64,000 nt of DNA from Sphagnum magellanicum (taxonomy: Eukaryota > Streptophyta > Sphagnopsida > Sphagnales > Sphagnaceae): positions 18,104,001 to 18,168,000 of the forward strand of contig CM038920.1 of NCBI GenBank assembly GCA_021904315.1. The letters are read 5' to 3'. Both the position numbers and the translations under genes were made by a program. Shown here piece after piece: positions 10,861 through 22,172 of this stretch (positions within the stretch are counted from its first letter, which is position 1; each line of letters opens with the position of its first letter). The notes under the pieces were generated by a model. It was given only the letters and a program-made list of their open reading frames with translations, searched no databases and was not told the DNA's origin.

Positions 10861-11990
10861 CACCAACTCTAAACCTGTTGGAGTACTTAATCAAACCGGT
10901 GATGCTCACATGTTCACATTACAACTTGAGTGGTTACAAAATGTTTATGAGTACTTGTTAAAAAGAATGACACCAGAAAAATATACTATTTCATAAAGAC
11001 AACATTTAGCCTAGAAAGTTAAACCTTTTTTATTTCAAAAAAAAATATTATATCAATTTGGACAAGATAACAAATTTTGTCGAGTTTTACAATTAGAATA
11101 GGTACTCATAGTGCTACAAGAGTTACATGGAGTAATTGCAGGATTTTTCCTTTGACATTACTGTCAAAAAGATCTTATTGTCAATTATTGGTGGCCCACT
11201 ATGAATCAAGATGTTCACAAATATTGTAAAACCTATTATTAATGTCAATGAACAAGTAACAAGTTATCATGTAAAACTTGGCAAAACTAGTTACCACTTT
11301 ACCTAAATAACCATTTCAAAAATGGCATTTGGATTTCATTGGACCAATTAAACCTATATATAGATTGTTAGGGAATTGGTACATTCTAGTAGCCATTGAT
11401 TATGCAACAAAATGGGTGGAAACATGAGTGTTTTGTACCAACAATGTTGCAATTGATTGTTAAGTTTTCATACAAATACATTTTTACTTGGTTTGGATTC
11501 CATTGACCAAATTGTCATTAATCAAGGTACCCATTTCATCAATGATGTTATTAGATACCTTACTGATCATTTTATCCTTAACCATACTAATTTTATTATT
11601 TACTACCCACAAGGAAATGGTTAAGCTAAATCTACTAATTAACAAGGTTTTTGGAACCTTACTAACTAAATTAGTTAATGAAAATTGGAATGACTAGGAG
11701 GAACACTTGTCCACAATACTATTTTCATACCAAACAACATATACAAAGTTGGAACCGGTCACACACCTTTTCAACTTGTCTTGGATTACATTTAATATTA
11801 CCTATAGAATATTTGTAAGCATTTAAACTTTGAAAAAATGTAGATCCAATACCTATCTAAATAATAATAATGTGTTTGTCAAAGCTAGAAAAACTACAAG
11901 AAGATAGATTGATTACACATGATTTAGTTGTTGCTAATTAACCAATGGCCATATTCAAGATTAGGTATACCCATTAAGAACAACTTTTAG
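10861..11990 (+). pseudogene. Decayed integrase
   Basis: The N-terminal H2C2 region reads VLQELHGVIAGF, NYWWPTMNQDVHKYCKTYY and CQ near 11110-11250, with the second zinc Cys changed. The rve core begins with FIGPIKP; the first catalytic Asp survives at 11332-11334 (WHLDFIGPI). The second is now Asn (AAT at 11520-11522, INQGTHFIND). In the third motif, GNGxAxSTN (11613-11636), the Glu codon is AAA and the preceding Gln is TAA. YATKWVE is visible at 11400-11420. The C-terminal part ends near LEKLQEDRL (11885-11910). It would insert the cDNA into the host genome; it is inactive. Confidence 0.8.
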
Positions 11991-12483
11991 GACTTTAAAA
12001 TTACAGTCTTGCTAGATTTTTGACCTAATCAAAATCAAACCTTGTGTCTTGCAAGTCCTTTTTTTTGGGAGGAATTTTCAAAATTTGCAAGATTGTTGGG
12101 TGACTCAATTGCACCCCACCTCTTATTCCTTGTTCTCTTGCATGTAACTATTTTAGCTTACTCTTGAGATACTTCATTGCAAAGCTTGGCAACACAAACC
12201 TAAACAACAACTGCACCTTAGATTTTGAAAGTTTAGTGATTAATATAAACAATTTAGAACATTTGCATTATATGTTTTCTTATTTTAGTTATTTCATTGT
12301 TGTTTACCTGCTCATTGGAAAGCTTGGTGAAACAAGAGGTTTTCATGCATTTGTGATTTCTAGATTCATTGTGTAACTACTCATTGAAAATCTTAGTGAA
12401 AGGAGAATTTTTTTGTGCAATTACAGTTTTTTGTTTTAGGGTTTTCTAGATTTATTGTGTAACTGATCAGGAATTTTTTGACC
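11991..12483. other. Spacer between integrase and ORF-X
   Basis: AT-rich, no coherent frame. Three loose repeats of a ...AAAGCTTGGYRAMAC... type block lie at about 12180, 12318 and 12388, each near a CTCATTG or TTGTGTAACT tag, suggesting a small internal duplication. It could have carried an internal promoter or splice acceptor for ORF-X, but nothing proves it. Confidence 0.35.
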
Positions 12484-14001
12484 ATGGTTTGTGATGTAGC
12501 CTGGTATGTTGAAAACATGGGGTTAGCAATAAGAAGGATTGATGTTCTAAGTTTGACATCCCAAATTGAAAAAGTTTTTGGGCCCAAAATTTCAAAGAAT
12601 GGGTATAGATATGATAGAAAGGTTTCTACTCAGGTGGTACAGAGTATTTTTGAACTTTATAAAAGGGTCATGGGGAAGCACAAAGTGACAAATGACTAGA
12701 TTAACAAAGCCTTTACATGAGGTGTGATCTATTGGCTCAATGGCAACCCACCCAATTGGGTGAAATATGTAATTTATTGTGGCGAGTATGTTACGAAATT
12801 GAAGGAGATGAAGGCAACCCATTTGGCTTAATAAGTAGAATTTGGTGGTGTTCATGAAGGGAAGCAAACTTCGTGCCCCCCAACTTCTAGACAATCAAAG
12901 ATTGAGTTTGAAATTATTAATGCAAAAGGTTTGAAAAGCAAAGGAGTTCAATTTTTGAGCAAGGGATAGACGATGAGTAAATTGTCATGATTTCAATTCA
13001 GCCCTAATTAGCATTTAGAGGAGATTCAAAGTTGTGAAGAGATGATGCAAGTTAAAAAAACTGTGTTGGGAAGTGTGAAGAAAACAATCAATGTTGCTAC
13101 TATCGAAAATGAAGAGGTGATTGTTGCCAAAAGGAGGTGTAAGATCACCTTGGAAGATTCTCAAAATGTGCATGTGGTAATTGCTCAACAATTGGCTATG
13201 GTTGAAAAACAATTGGAAGTCGCCTTACAATCTACTATCCTTTCTCCTGTGTAGGCAAACCTTAAGGATTTTGAAAGGTCATCAAGCGAGAACATTAATA
13301 GTATTCAAGTTCATTTTGAACCTAGTAAGTACTGGGTGTTTTCGAGTAGTGAAGCTTATACTCATTTACATTGGTTCATCCTAAGTCCTTAAACCTTTTG
13401 CATTAATTTGGAAAGAAGCCATCTTCCTATCAAGGTTCAAGTGTCAACTAAGCATCTTAGCGGCGAGCATAATATAGATCAAGCATGGTTTGTTAAGGTG
13501 TTTTTCAAACCGAATTCAAAGCACTTGAAACAAATAAGGAATGGTTTTTCAACACCAAAAGGTTTCAAATGTCAAAATTAAAAGAATAAGAATTGGTTTG
13601 GGAAGGTCAAGTGGCCAAGGTAGCAAAATTTGTTACTTTGTTTGAGAAGAAAAAATCTAGGATAGGTGAACTTGAATTAGAGGTGACAATGCTTTAAGAA
13701 CTATTGAGGAAAATGCAAAAAGACGGGGGGGTGTACAATTCACCCACTACCCATGCTTCATGATCTTAATTATAGACCTAAACCTCTTACTATATATTGC
13801 CCAAGTAAATCTACATTTATTATCAATGAATGCCTTGTTTATGCACACTGGTTTCCTAGCAATGATATATTTATTATTAGTTGTGGTCACACATACCATG
13901 TGTCTTGTATGGCATACTACAAGGCTTCTCAGCCATGTTGCAAGATTGTTGATTGTAAGGAAGAATTCCATCATAATTGGCTAGTTGTTGTTGGGATTTG
14001 A
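12484..14001 (+). pseudogene. ORF-X: extra frame after integrase, coiled coil plus RING-H2-like end
   Basis: I do not recognise the family. From the ATG at 12484 frame 1 is coherent to about 13510: 12484-12696, then more sequence across stops, then 13042-13251. The coherent frame shifts for 13510-13740, where a charged heptad-like segment reads VAKVAKFVTLFEKKK and IGELELEVTML. It then returns to frame 1 for 13753-14001. The C-terminus carries C27-X2-Y30 ... C44-G-H46-X2-H49-X2-C52 ... C62-C63-X4-C68 (numbered from the ATG at 13753), which is RING-H2-like, with one Cys changed to Tyr and an atypical last pair. An intact ancestor would be about 500 residues. It sits where Athila-type plant elements carry env-like frames, yet shows no membrane segment. 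Possible roles (E3 ligase-like or nucleic-acid binding) are only inference. Confidence 0.6.
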
Positions 14002-15408
14002 CCCTTGAATGAAGAGGTGCTGACATTTGTGAAAGTTAAATCATTAATGTAAAGCACATGGTTGCAAAGATTGAAGGATGAAGCTTATGCTTAAGGTAAG
14101 ATTCTACTTGTGAAATGTGAAATTTATTTTTGTTTCATGTTTGAGTTTAGAAACCTAATTTAAGTTCAGTCTTTAATTATTTCATGTTTGAATGAAAGAA
14201 TTCAGAGTTCTTGGGCCATACTAGATATGATCTAGTAAATCGTAGAATCAATAGAAGATTGATTAAGGTTGGTAGATTAAGATCTAGGTACTGGTTCAAT
14301 CTTATTGAACATGAATTATTACAAGAATCTTTAAGTTGGTCATTTGAAAGTCCAGATTTTGATACCAAATAGTGCTTTTAAGTCTAGTTAGAGTGCATTA
14401 AAACTTTAAGTTACAAGGATGGAGCCCTGTAAGTCCACTACAAGGTCAGGACTAGTGCTGGAATAACTTTGGTTACTAGATATAATTAAATATGCATATG
14501 GCTATGTAGAAAAATTGTGCAAATTTAAGTATTACTTCAGGTAGTTTGGACATTGGAACTCAAGTCCTATGTTAATCCTACTTGATCAAATTTGATGTAT
14601 TTCTAATCCAATGGTAGTCCTAAGTTCAAGGTTGCTTGTCCTAGAAGTACATTTTGTTCCTTTTCTTCAAGACTAATGGCTTGTAAGTTCATTGCAAGTC
14701 CAATGGTAGTCCTAAGTTCAAGGTTACTTGTCCTAGAAGTCCAATTTATTTATGGGTTTTAGGACTAGTGGCATGTAAATCCATGAAAAATCCAATCTAT
14801 TTTCATGTTGTCATGTAAATCCATTTGAAGTCCATGGAATCCAAAATAATCTTGTGCTTAGTGTCAATTTGTATAATTCCTTACTTTCCTTTCCCTTTTA
14901 AAAGTCATTAATCTAATTCCTTAACCTTGATTCAAAATTGAATCTTTACATTCATGCAAATACTTATGTCCAGATTTGGAGTACTTATTGTCATATCATT
15001 TCATTAGGTCTTGAATGGTTTTTTTGTTGTCTTTGTTCGTTTTTAAGAGACTATGCATTAATAGAACCATTACAGACAAGTTGATTGTTACTCATGATGC
15101 CTCTTTGTTGATGTCATAATTAATCTAATGTCAACAAAGGAATTAATCTTCATATTCATGCATATTTTTCAAACGTTTTCTTATGATTTCATCCCAAGTC
15201 TAAAATTGTATTTATATGTTTCTAATTTCTTTTTCTATCATGATTTGTGTGTAAGGGGATTCCAAGCTGGAGATAAAATTTGTGTAGGTTCAAGATCTAA
15301 AGTTGTTATTGGTAATTTCTTAAGCATCATGAACACGACAAAGGCTGATGCATCAAGTTTTAATGGAGTTTAGGATGCCACTAATTCACAAGCTACCACA
15401 CTTAAGGG
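14002..15408. other. Non-coding internal spacer of the 24-kb element
   Basis: No gene seen. A direct repeat of about 43 bp begins CCAATGGTAGTCCTAAGTTC at 14608 and again at 14700 (92-bp spacing, one or two differences). AGTCC and CTTGT fragments recur over 14400-14830. The frame at 15128-15373 has no recognisable feature and is not called. Confidence 0.5.
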
Positions 15409-15898
15409 CACTATGAGAAAAAGGGGGGTTTTGCAACTAGCCTTGCAACGTAATTTTTGAGTTGTAGGGGACACTTGTAATTCATTATATTTATACGTTT
15501 TGAATGTTAACAAACAAGTTACATGAGTTGTAGAGTTGCAACTCACTATATATATGGTGCAACTCATTACAATTCAATTGCAACTCTATCAAAACAACTC
15601 ATTTTCAATTACTATGCAACTCCATTATAACTACACCCATGATGTCATGTTGACGTCATTAATTATCATCCATCTATTAAAATTTGACACATGGCACTAT
15701 GGAGATTTTTGGACTTTAAAAAAAAATATTAATCTCCATTGTTCACTATGATTGTTAATGATGGTTCGAGATTATGACATGTGGCACAATAAATTTTTTG
15801 TCACATGGCATATTAAAGTGTATTTTGGAAAAAGTAAATATGTTTTTTAGTTGTTAAGTAGGTTGTACATAACCATAGGTAAGTAGGTAGGTCTCAAG
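15409..15898 (+). mobile_element. CACTA-like left end, right end not found
   Basis: CACTATGAGAAAAAGGGG at 15409 resembles the CACTACAAGAAAA-type tip of plant CACTA (En/Spm) transposons. It is followed by repeated TTGCAACTC/GAGTTGCAA and TTGCAACTAG motifs (15430-15620), like the subterminal repeats of that superfamily. I could not find a matching right tip, so this is a fragment or a truncated element. Confidence 0.5.
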
Positions 15899-16004
15899 AT
15901 CTACATACTTACGTATTTACTGAGGACCTACCTACTTACGTATTTACTTAAAACCTACCTACTTACGTATTTATTTAAAACCTACCTACTTACGTATTTA
16001 CTTA
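15899..16004. repeat. 27-bp repeats with ACCTACCTACTTACG core
   Basis: Copies begin at 15926, 15953 and 15980, preceded by a partial copy at about 15901. An opposite-strand copy of the core, GTAAGTAGGTAGGT, lies at about 15880-15895, so the array could fold into a hairpin. It is one of several CCTA/TAGG patches in this window. Confidence 0.8.
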
Positions 16005-16007
16005 GGA

Positions 16008-16420
16008 CACTAGAAGAAAAACATGTATTTTCAACTATTCTTTGTAACTAAATTTTAGTTGCAAGAGACATTTTGCAACTAAAATCCTTTTAGTCACCTA
16101 AGACAAGTCGCATGTGATAAATTAGTTGCAAATGATAAAGGGTATTGTATGAAAAAAAAAGTTAACAAATACATTTCATCCTTTGACTCCATTATATATG
16201 TATTGTCACATGTGACTAAGATGCAACTATTTTGGTCACAATTGAAGGCAAATCATGTGTTGCCAGGTGTTTTAATATTTGATTTTAAAAAATACTAATA
16301 ATTATTATTTTGAAATAATCTAGGACGTTCAATTCAAATACTTGGATGATCTTATATTATGACACGTGACCCAATGTAAATATGGCACATGACATTAAAA
16401 ATATATATTAATATTAGGTT
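16008..16420 (+). mobile_element. CACTA-like left end, same family as 21071-22172
   Basis: CACTAGAAGAAAAACATG at 16008 is followed by TTCAACTATTCTTTGTAACT and then TTTTGCAACTAAAATC, closely matching the subterminal sequence of the element at 21071 (TTCAACTATCTTTTGCAACT, ATTTGCAACTAAATT). Later blocks with CACATGTGAC also correspond. No right end was found nearby, so the copy is truncated or nested beyond recognition. Confidence 0.55.
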
Positions 16421-16625
16421 GGTAGGTACTTAGGTAGGTATATAAATAAATGCATATAATCCTTACCTACTTACCTATTTAGGTAAGTAGGTAGGTTTCA
16501 TTTTCCTAAGCTAAATACTTACTCATATAGGTAAGTACTTAGGTAGGTAGGTACATAAGCCAACTTAAATGAGTAGGTCAAATTAGGTACTTACCTAATT
16601 AGATAGATAAGTAGGTTGGGGAGGT
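16421..16625. repeat. TAGGTAGG/ACCTACTTACC patch
   Basis: About 200 bases dominated by variants of TAGGTAAGTAGG on both strands, including adjacent opposite-strand copies that could pair. The rest of 16626-16840 is ordinary; the frame at 16639-16827 is not supported. Confidence 0.7.
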
Positions 16626-16840
16626 AAGTATTTTAGGATTGTGCATTATTTGTTTTTTTTGTTTTGGGTTGAGCCTTTTGATTAGCTCATCCCATGTGCA
16701 TAATTTTTTTAATGTGAAATTGGATGGCGACACCCCTTTTGTTTATATAGTGTTCAAAATAGGAATGAAAAACAAACAATATGGGATAAATTTTGAAGGT
16801 GCACCTTCCTTACAAATTAAGTTGTAATTTCAAAAAAAAC

Positions 16841-17807
16841 TTCATGCCTTATTTTCTTAGTTTTTAGATTTTTAAACAATTCAAGTATTAAATAATTAGA
16901 TAATCATTTAATTAATAATGATTAAATTTACATATATTTAAATTATAAACTATACACTACAAATATTTAATATTCATTATCAATTACTTAAATAAGCAAT
17001 AACTTCTTAATATTTAACAAACTAGCTATCTAATTACTCACAATTTATAATACATAACTAATAAATAATTAAATAAATAAAATATTTTTAAAAAGTTATT
17101 ACTTTTTAGAATCTAATCGAATTATATATAATATAATTAGTTTAAAATTCATTTAATGACTATAATTTTAAAAGAAAATATTTTAAATACTTATTTTAAA
17201 ATTATAAGCAATGAATTAACAATTGTTATTAAAAAGTAAATTCTTGCACGAATTTTTTAAAAATTATTATTCAACTAATTACATTACTTACTATATAATT
17301 ACATTTATTATTGTAAAAATTATTATAGGTCAAAAAAAAATTCCTTGGTAATTATTAACTATAAATACAATAATTTGTTCAACATAACATTAATTTTCAT
17401 AATTACTGTAAAATTACAAAAGAATATTTATCATAGATGATTAATCATAGAATTTTTAACATAATATTATTATATAATAATTTGTGAAATTAAAATCAGT
17501 AAAATAATTATTTTAACTACACTATAATTTTTCCAAATTCTTAGGTTTAAAGTTATAAATTAAAGAGTGTGAATAATTATGTTCAATTAGAAAATAATTT
17601 TGCACATACTAATTAATTCTTATATGAAATAATTACAATGATTTTAAAGTAATGTCACATTAATTTAATTAATTGATTTCTTCTAATATAATAATATAAA
17701 TTATGTAATATACAAATCTATGTTATAACAATAATTATTTAATGACACTTATATTTAATAAAAATAATCATTTATAATTATTTACAAAAGTGATTTATTA
17801 TGGATAA
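16841..17807. other. Extremely AT-rich stretch
   Basis: Nearly 1 kb of almost pure A and T with AATTA, TAATTA and ATAAT words; G and C are rare. No reading frame longer than a few dozen codons is open and no repeat unit is obvious. It may be strongly mutated old repeat DNA, or simply a matrix-attachment-like AT block, which is inference. Confidence 0.6.
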
Positions 17808-18480
17808 CACTAGTAGAAAAAATCCTTGAAACTCAATCAATAATTTTTTGAATTAAAATATAAATTTAAGATTCCAAAATAATAATTCGAAATTCAAATA
17901 TCAATTTTTAGATCAAATAATTTTTTTGAAGTTAAATAAAAAATTTCAGAATTGAAATGTCAATTTTCAGATTCAAATAATAATATTTAAAATTAAAATG
18001 TCCATTTTAAGATTCAATTAATAATTTTCTGAATTGAAATACTAATTTTGAAAATCCAAAATAATAATTTGGAATTCAAATTTCAACTTTCAAGTCAAAT
18101 AATTTTTTTAAATTTAAATTAAAAACTTCAGAATTCAAATATCAAATTTCAAGTTCAAATATAAATATTTAAAATCAATTTGCCAATTTTTAGACTCAAT
18201 AAAGTTTCTTAAATTCAAATAATAATTTTTAGATTCGAAAGTAATAATTTAGAATTCAAATATCAATTTTTAGATCAAATAAGTTTTTTGAATTTAAATA
18301 AAAAATTTCAAAATTGAAATGTCCATTTTTAGAGTCAATTATTAATTTTCAGACTTGAAGTATTAATTTGAGAATCGAAAATAGTCATTTAGAATTTAAA
18401 TGGGAAATTTTCAGAGTTGAAATATAATTTTTCATATTCATATAAAAATATTCAAAATTAAAATGTCCATTTTTAATGCA
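17808..18480. repeat. Tandem array with about 181-bp period, headed by a CACTA-like tip
   Basis: CACTAGTAGAAAAAATCC at 17808 looks like another CACTA tip. From about 17820 to 18475 the sequence is a degenerate array of roughly 30-bp modules (AATTCAAATATCAATTTTTAG and variants). The marker TCAAATAATTTTTTT and its variants begins at about 17912, 18094 and 18273, so a higher-order period of about 180 bp is visible over some 3.6 units. The array may be the subterminal part of the element that owns the tip. Confidence 0.7.
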
Positions 18481-19649
18481 CCTTCTTATTTCACACATTT
18501 GACCCCTTCTATTTTTTTGTGATAACCATGAATTTCACCATGGTTAATTCTGCTAAAGACTTAATCATCCATTTAACAAAAAAAAAACTAAGTTTTCATT
18601 ATTGTGAAGATAATTCATGTGCTATTACAATTCAACCACCCACCATTTCCTAACCAAACCTCTCAAGTACTTAAGTGTTTTCTTTGAACCACAAATATCA
18701 CCATTGACACTATGGTGTGACATAATTCAGAATCGCGTGAAGTTCAAATCGTTCAAGTTGCTAAAAAATCTTCTAATCTTTCATTGGCGTTAAATTTAAC
18801 ATAGGTTCCTAGGCCTGAAAAGAAGTAGGTGGACGTTAGGTGCACCTTTGAGTTAAGTACGAATGCATCATTTGACCTTAACATCGAAAGTTGGGGGTTA
18901 ACTCAAGCTCCTTGGTGTTAGTCTTGGAAGTCAAACCAATTGTAGTCGGCAAACCCAAGATCATTTATGAAGGTGTTTTTGAAGGCAAGGAAGTTGAAGT
19001 TTTAGTGTGGTATGTACTTTTGGCATTCGGCATTATCATCGGTTGCAAGGTCCAATGCTTCAAGTCGAAGTAAAGTGCAAGGTTGAATTTTTTGTTCGCA
19101 CTATGCACCATGTCCTAGAGTTTCTATATTTATAGTAATGAATTCTGGTGTTAGTGGTTTAGAAGCAGAAGATCATCTCCTTCCAAAACACCTATTAAGC
19201 ATGTAACAACTTTGTAACACCATAGTTGAAGATGTTAAATCCCTAAGCCTACTTGTGGTTCATTGTAGCCTTAACTAACATCATTGTTTACTTTTCAATA
19301 AATTGGCATCATTGCCTTTTCTATTATTCAAATCTTCCTACTTGCATCATTCCACATCTTTAATCTAATTCCGTCTAATTTAATCCACTTAACAAATTTT
19401 CCTAGAATGGACTGAAATTCCATCTAATTTTGAAAAATAACTAAAATGAACTTACCAACATTTCAACTAACTAAATACCCATTCCCTTAACTCCATTATT
19501 TAACACCTATTTGTTGAAAATTTTCTAATTAATTATCATTCACCATTAAACTTATTATTGAATTATAACAGCTATAACCTATTCATTAATTTGGGGTTCA
19601 CACTTGTTCAGATGAAAAACTGACTGGATTGTGTGTTTTGATTTGTTGC
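18481..19649. other. Anonymous segment, possible weak coding traces
   Basis: No recognised gene. The frame at 18891-19073 (GKPKIIYEGVFEGKEVEVLVWY) has a protein-like composition and is preceded by related pieces in other frames from about 18780, so a decayed coding segment is possible but unidentified. The rest is AT-rich spacer. Confidence 0.3.
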
Positions 19650-20530
19650 CACTAACTTTGTGCACCTCATAGCCATGAGTGCAGTCAACATCTCCCAACT
19701 TAATTTCATGGAAGTATCATCTTACTTGCCATTGAGCTCTAAGGTAAACAAGATGCGCCTTGCCCATATTTACTTGCAGAAAATTGCACACATCTGTAAC
19801 TTTATGGCACTAATGGTTTTCATCTGTTTAGCCCGAAGAGCATTTTTGATATGTGTTGCCACCCCATCCCATTGGCCCTTTCAATGACCTATTCTGAAAT
19901 AGTTCCAACCCATAACACATCCTTGAGGAAGACCAACACTTTTGTTCGGGTTGTAAAAGCCCATTACATGTTGGAACCATCCTTAAGTTGTATTTTCCTA
20001 TCATGTCCTTTGCTCAAAATTCTTCAACTTGCTCTAATGAACTAGACTCTAGGTAGAACTTGAAACAACCACACTGCTAACAACATTTTTAGTTTTCATT
20101 TCATCAAGACTATGACCAGCCTTGATACCTTGCTAACCTCTTCTCATGTTGTCAACAATTTCAATGTTGTCTTGTAATGTTTTGAATTCATAACCACATT
20201 AAGCATTGCATCTTGTAAGATGGGTTGTTTCAAAAGTTTTTCCATGGCCAATCGTTGATAATTAAGGCCTTTCATGCTTGTCATTTGATGCAAGAGCAAT
20301 GTAATAATGACTTGCAAGTCTAGACATCGACCTTTCTATGTCACCAATGTAGTAGGATTACCATTTTCAACGATTTGTTAACACTAAGTAATCATTTATC
20401 TTCTGGTAGCCTTAGCCTTGCATTGTCAATCCCTTGCCTCCAACCTTCTTGTAGCTTGTGCCTCCAAGGCTTTCCCAATGCCTTGTCTATCTCATTATTG
20501 ATTCTTCTTATTCCCCATCAAAAGCAACAA
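19650..20530 (-). pseudogene. Unidentified decayed coding segment on the minus strand
   Basis: Read from about 20530 down to 19650, the minus strand gives several protein-like stretches in changing frames. Examples are EAQATRRLEARD, KGLNYQRLAMEKLLKQPILQ followed by DAMLNVVMNSKHYKTTLKLL, and EEVSKVSRLVIVLMK. Stops occur mostly where Gln, Arg or Trp would be plausible. No domain is recognised. It is antisense to the surrounding 24-kb element and may belong to a nested element. Plus-strand frames here (19660-19887, 19851-20045) look like shadows. Confidence 0.35.
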
Positions 20531-21070
20531 TAGATCACAACTTTAAATCATAAGCAGACCTATGCATATGTTGAAAGACCTACACCCAAAATTGTTATAT
20601 CAACAAGTTTTCTAAACACAACTTCGCACAAGTTGTTACAAAACAATAGGATCGATCTTGTGTTGTTTCATGACTATAAACCAAACATAAATTTAAGAGA
20701 ACTTGTAAACTTGCACAAACAATAGTACTGAAACTTGTGCAACTGACAAATTGACAAGTTCCTTGAAAAATCATAATGCCAAGAAAATAAATAGATCACT
20801 TGTTCAAGTCTGTCCATCTTTGACTGGTCCAAAGAAATTAGTATCCACCAACCACCAATGTGCACATAAGCCTTCAAAACCCAATTCATTTTTTTCACAC
20901 AAAAACAAAAGTTCTTAAAGTTACCATGATAAATCTATGGCTTGACAAGGATGAAATTCACACCCCAAGGATGCACTCATAAAGGAACTTTGTAGGCAAT
21001 AAGGTCACCAAGTTTTGGACGATTGATGTAGTAAAAAAGTAAAGGCTTTGTTTTAAACACAAGAGGTTTC
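20531..21070. other. Anonymous spacer before the CACTA element
   Basis: No supported feature. The last three bases before 21071 (TTC) are the left target duplication of the following CACTA element. Confidence 0.5.
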
Positions 21071-22172
21071 CACTAATAAAAATACTATCGCATTCAACTA
21101 TCTTTTGCAACTAGTTTTTAATCGCAAATGACATTTGCAACTAAATTGGTTGTAGTAGCAAACGATAAGTCACATGTGAAAACCAGTCATGTGCAACAAA
21201 TGAAGTATTTTTTCATCAAATACGTATATGGCTGCCATATATTCTGTACATGAGTGATCTTGCAACTAAAATTGCAATTATATTAGTGACTAATTGCATT
21301 CTGCCATGTGGCACCCACTTAAACCTATGCCACATGACACCTATATAGCTTACGTGGCACATAGGTTTAGACATAGGCCATGTGACACTTAGGTTTAAAC
21401 CATATGCCACGTGGCACTTAACTTCTAGGGCACCTAGGTTTAGACATATGCTATGTGCCACTTTTAGGCTTAGCCTAGGTGATCACCTAGGTTAAGCCTA
21501 AACATAGGCCATGTGCACTTAAGCTAGGTTTAGACTTACGCCACTTAGGCTAGGCCTAAACATAAGCCACATGGCATGGCTTAAGCCTTGCCTAGTTGCC
21601 ATATGACATGTTTTAGACCTAACATATGTGCCACGTGGCATGGTGTAACCTAGCCTAAGTGATGCGTGGCATGGCATTGACATTTAACCTAGGTGCCATG
21701 TGGCATGTCTTATCCTAGTTTAGCCTAAGTGCCACATGTCATGTCTAGGCCTATATGTAGACGTAGGCAATGCCACATGTCACCAAGCCTAGGCTAGATA
21801 CCATGTGACCTAGGTTTATAAGTAGGTAGGTACTAGTAGGTAGGTAGGTAGGTAGGTATATATATATATATATATAGGTACATCCTTGCTAGTAAGTAAT
21901 TTAGAAATTTTATACAACTAGCATGTGATTATCTTGGTTACATTTGCAATTAAATGTATATATAATGTTGTAAAAAATACAAAGACATTATAAAAAATAA
22001 CACAATTTAAAGATGAAATAGGTCATAGTCGCACAACCTAGTTGAAAAGAAGACCAAATTTCATCCAAATTTGAAAAGTAGTCGCATAGGCAACCATTTG
22101 TAGTCATGAGTGACATTTGGTTGCATGTAGTTGCATAGGGACAAGTTGTAAATGAAATGTTTTTTAGTAATG
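21071..22172. mobile_element. Non-autonomous CACTA-type transposon with TTC target duplication
   Basis: Starts CACTAATAAAAATACTATCG and ends TTTTTTAGTAATG, whose reverse complement CATTACTAAAAAACATTTC is a decayed inverted copy of the start. The 3-bp flanks are TTC at 21068-21070 and TTC at 22173-22175, the target length typical of the CACTA superfamily. TTGCAACTA and GTCGCA motifs recur near both ends. It is 1102 bp long with no transposase frame, so it would have relied on a relative. The centre holds palindromic repeats. The frame on the minus strand at 21216-21461 is a product of those repeats. Confidence 0.75.
21290..21875. repeat. Palindrome-rich repeats and TAGG/TA microsatellite inside the CACTA element
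   Basis: From 21290 to about 21815 short blocks such as GCCACGTGGCA, CCTAGGTTTAGACATA, GGCTTAGCCTAGGTGATCACC and GCCATGTG recur in both orientations, many of them palindromic. Then TAGGTAGG repeats (about 21820-21856) run into (TA)n at 21857-21876. Strong secondary structure is likely. Confidence 0.75.

Noticed and set aside
12592-12894. 100-codon minus-strand frame
   Set aside because: It is a shadow of the plus-strand ORF-X, which has a better protein pattern and same-frame continuation.
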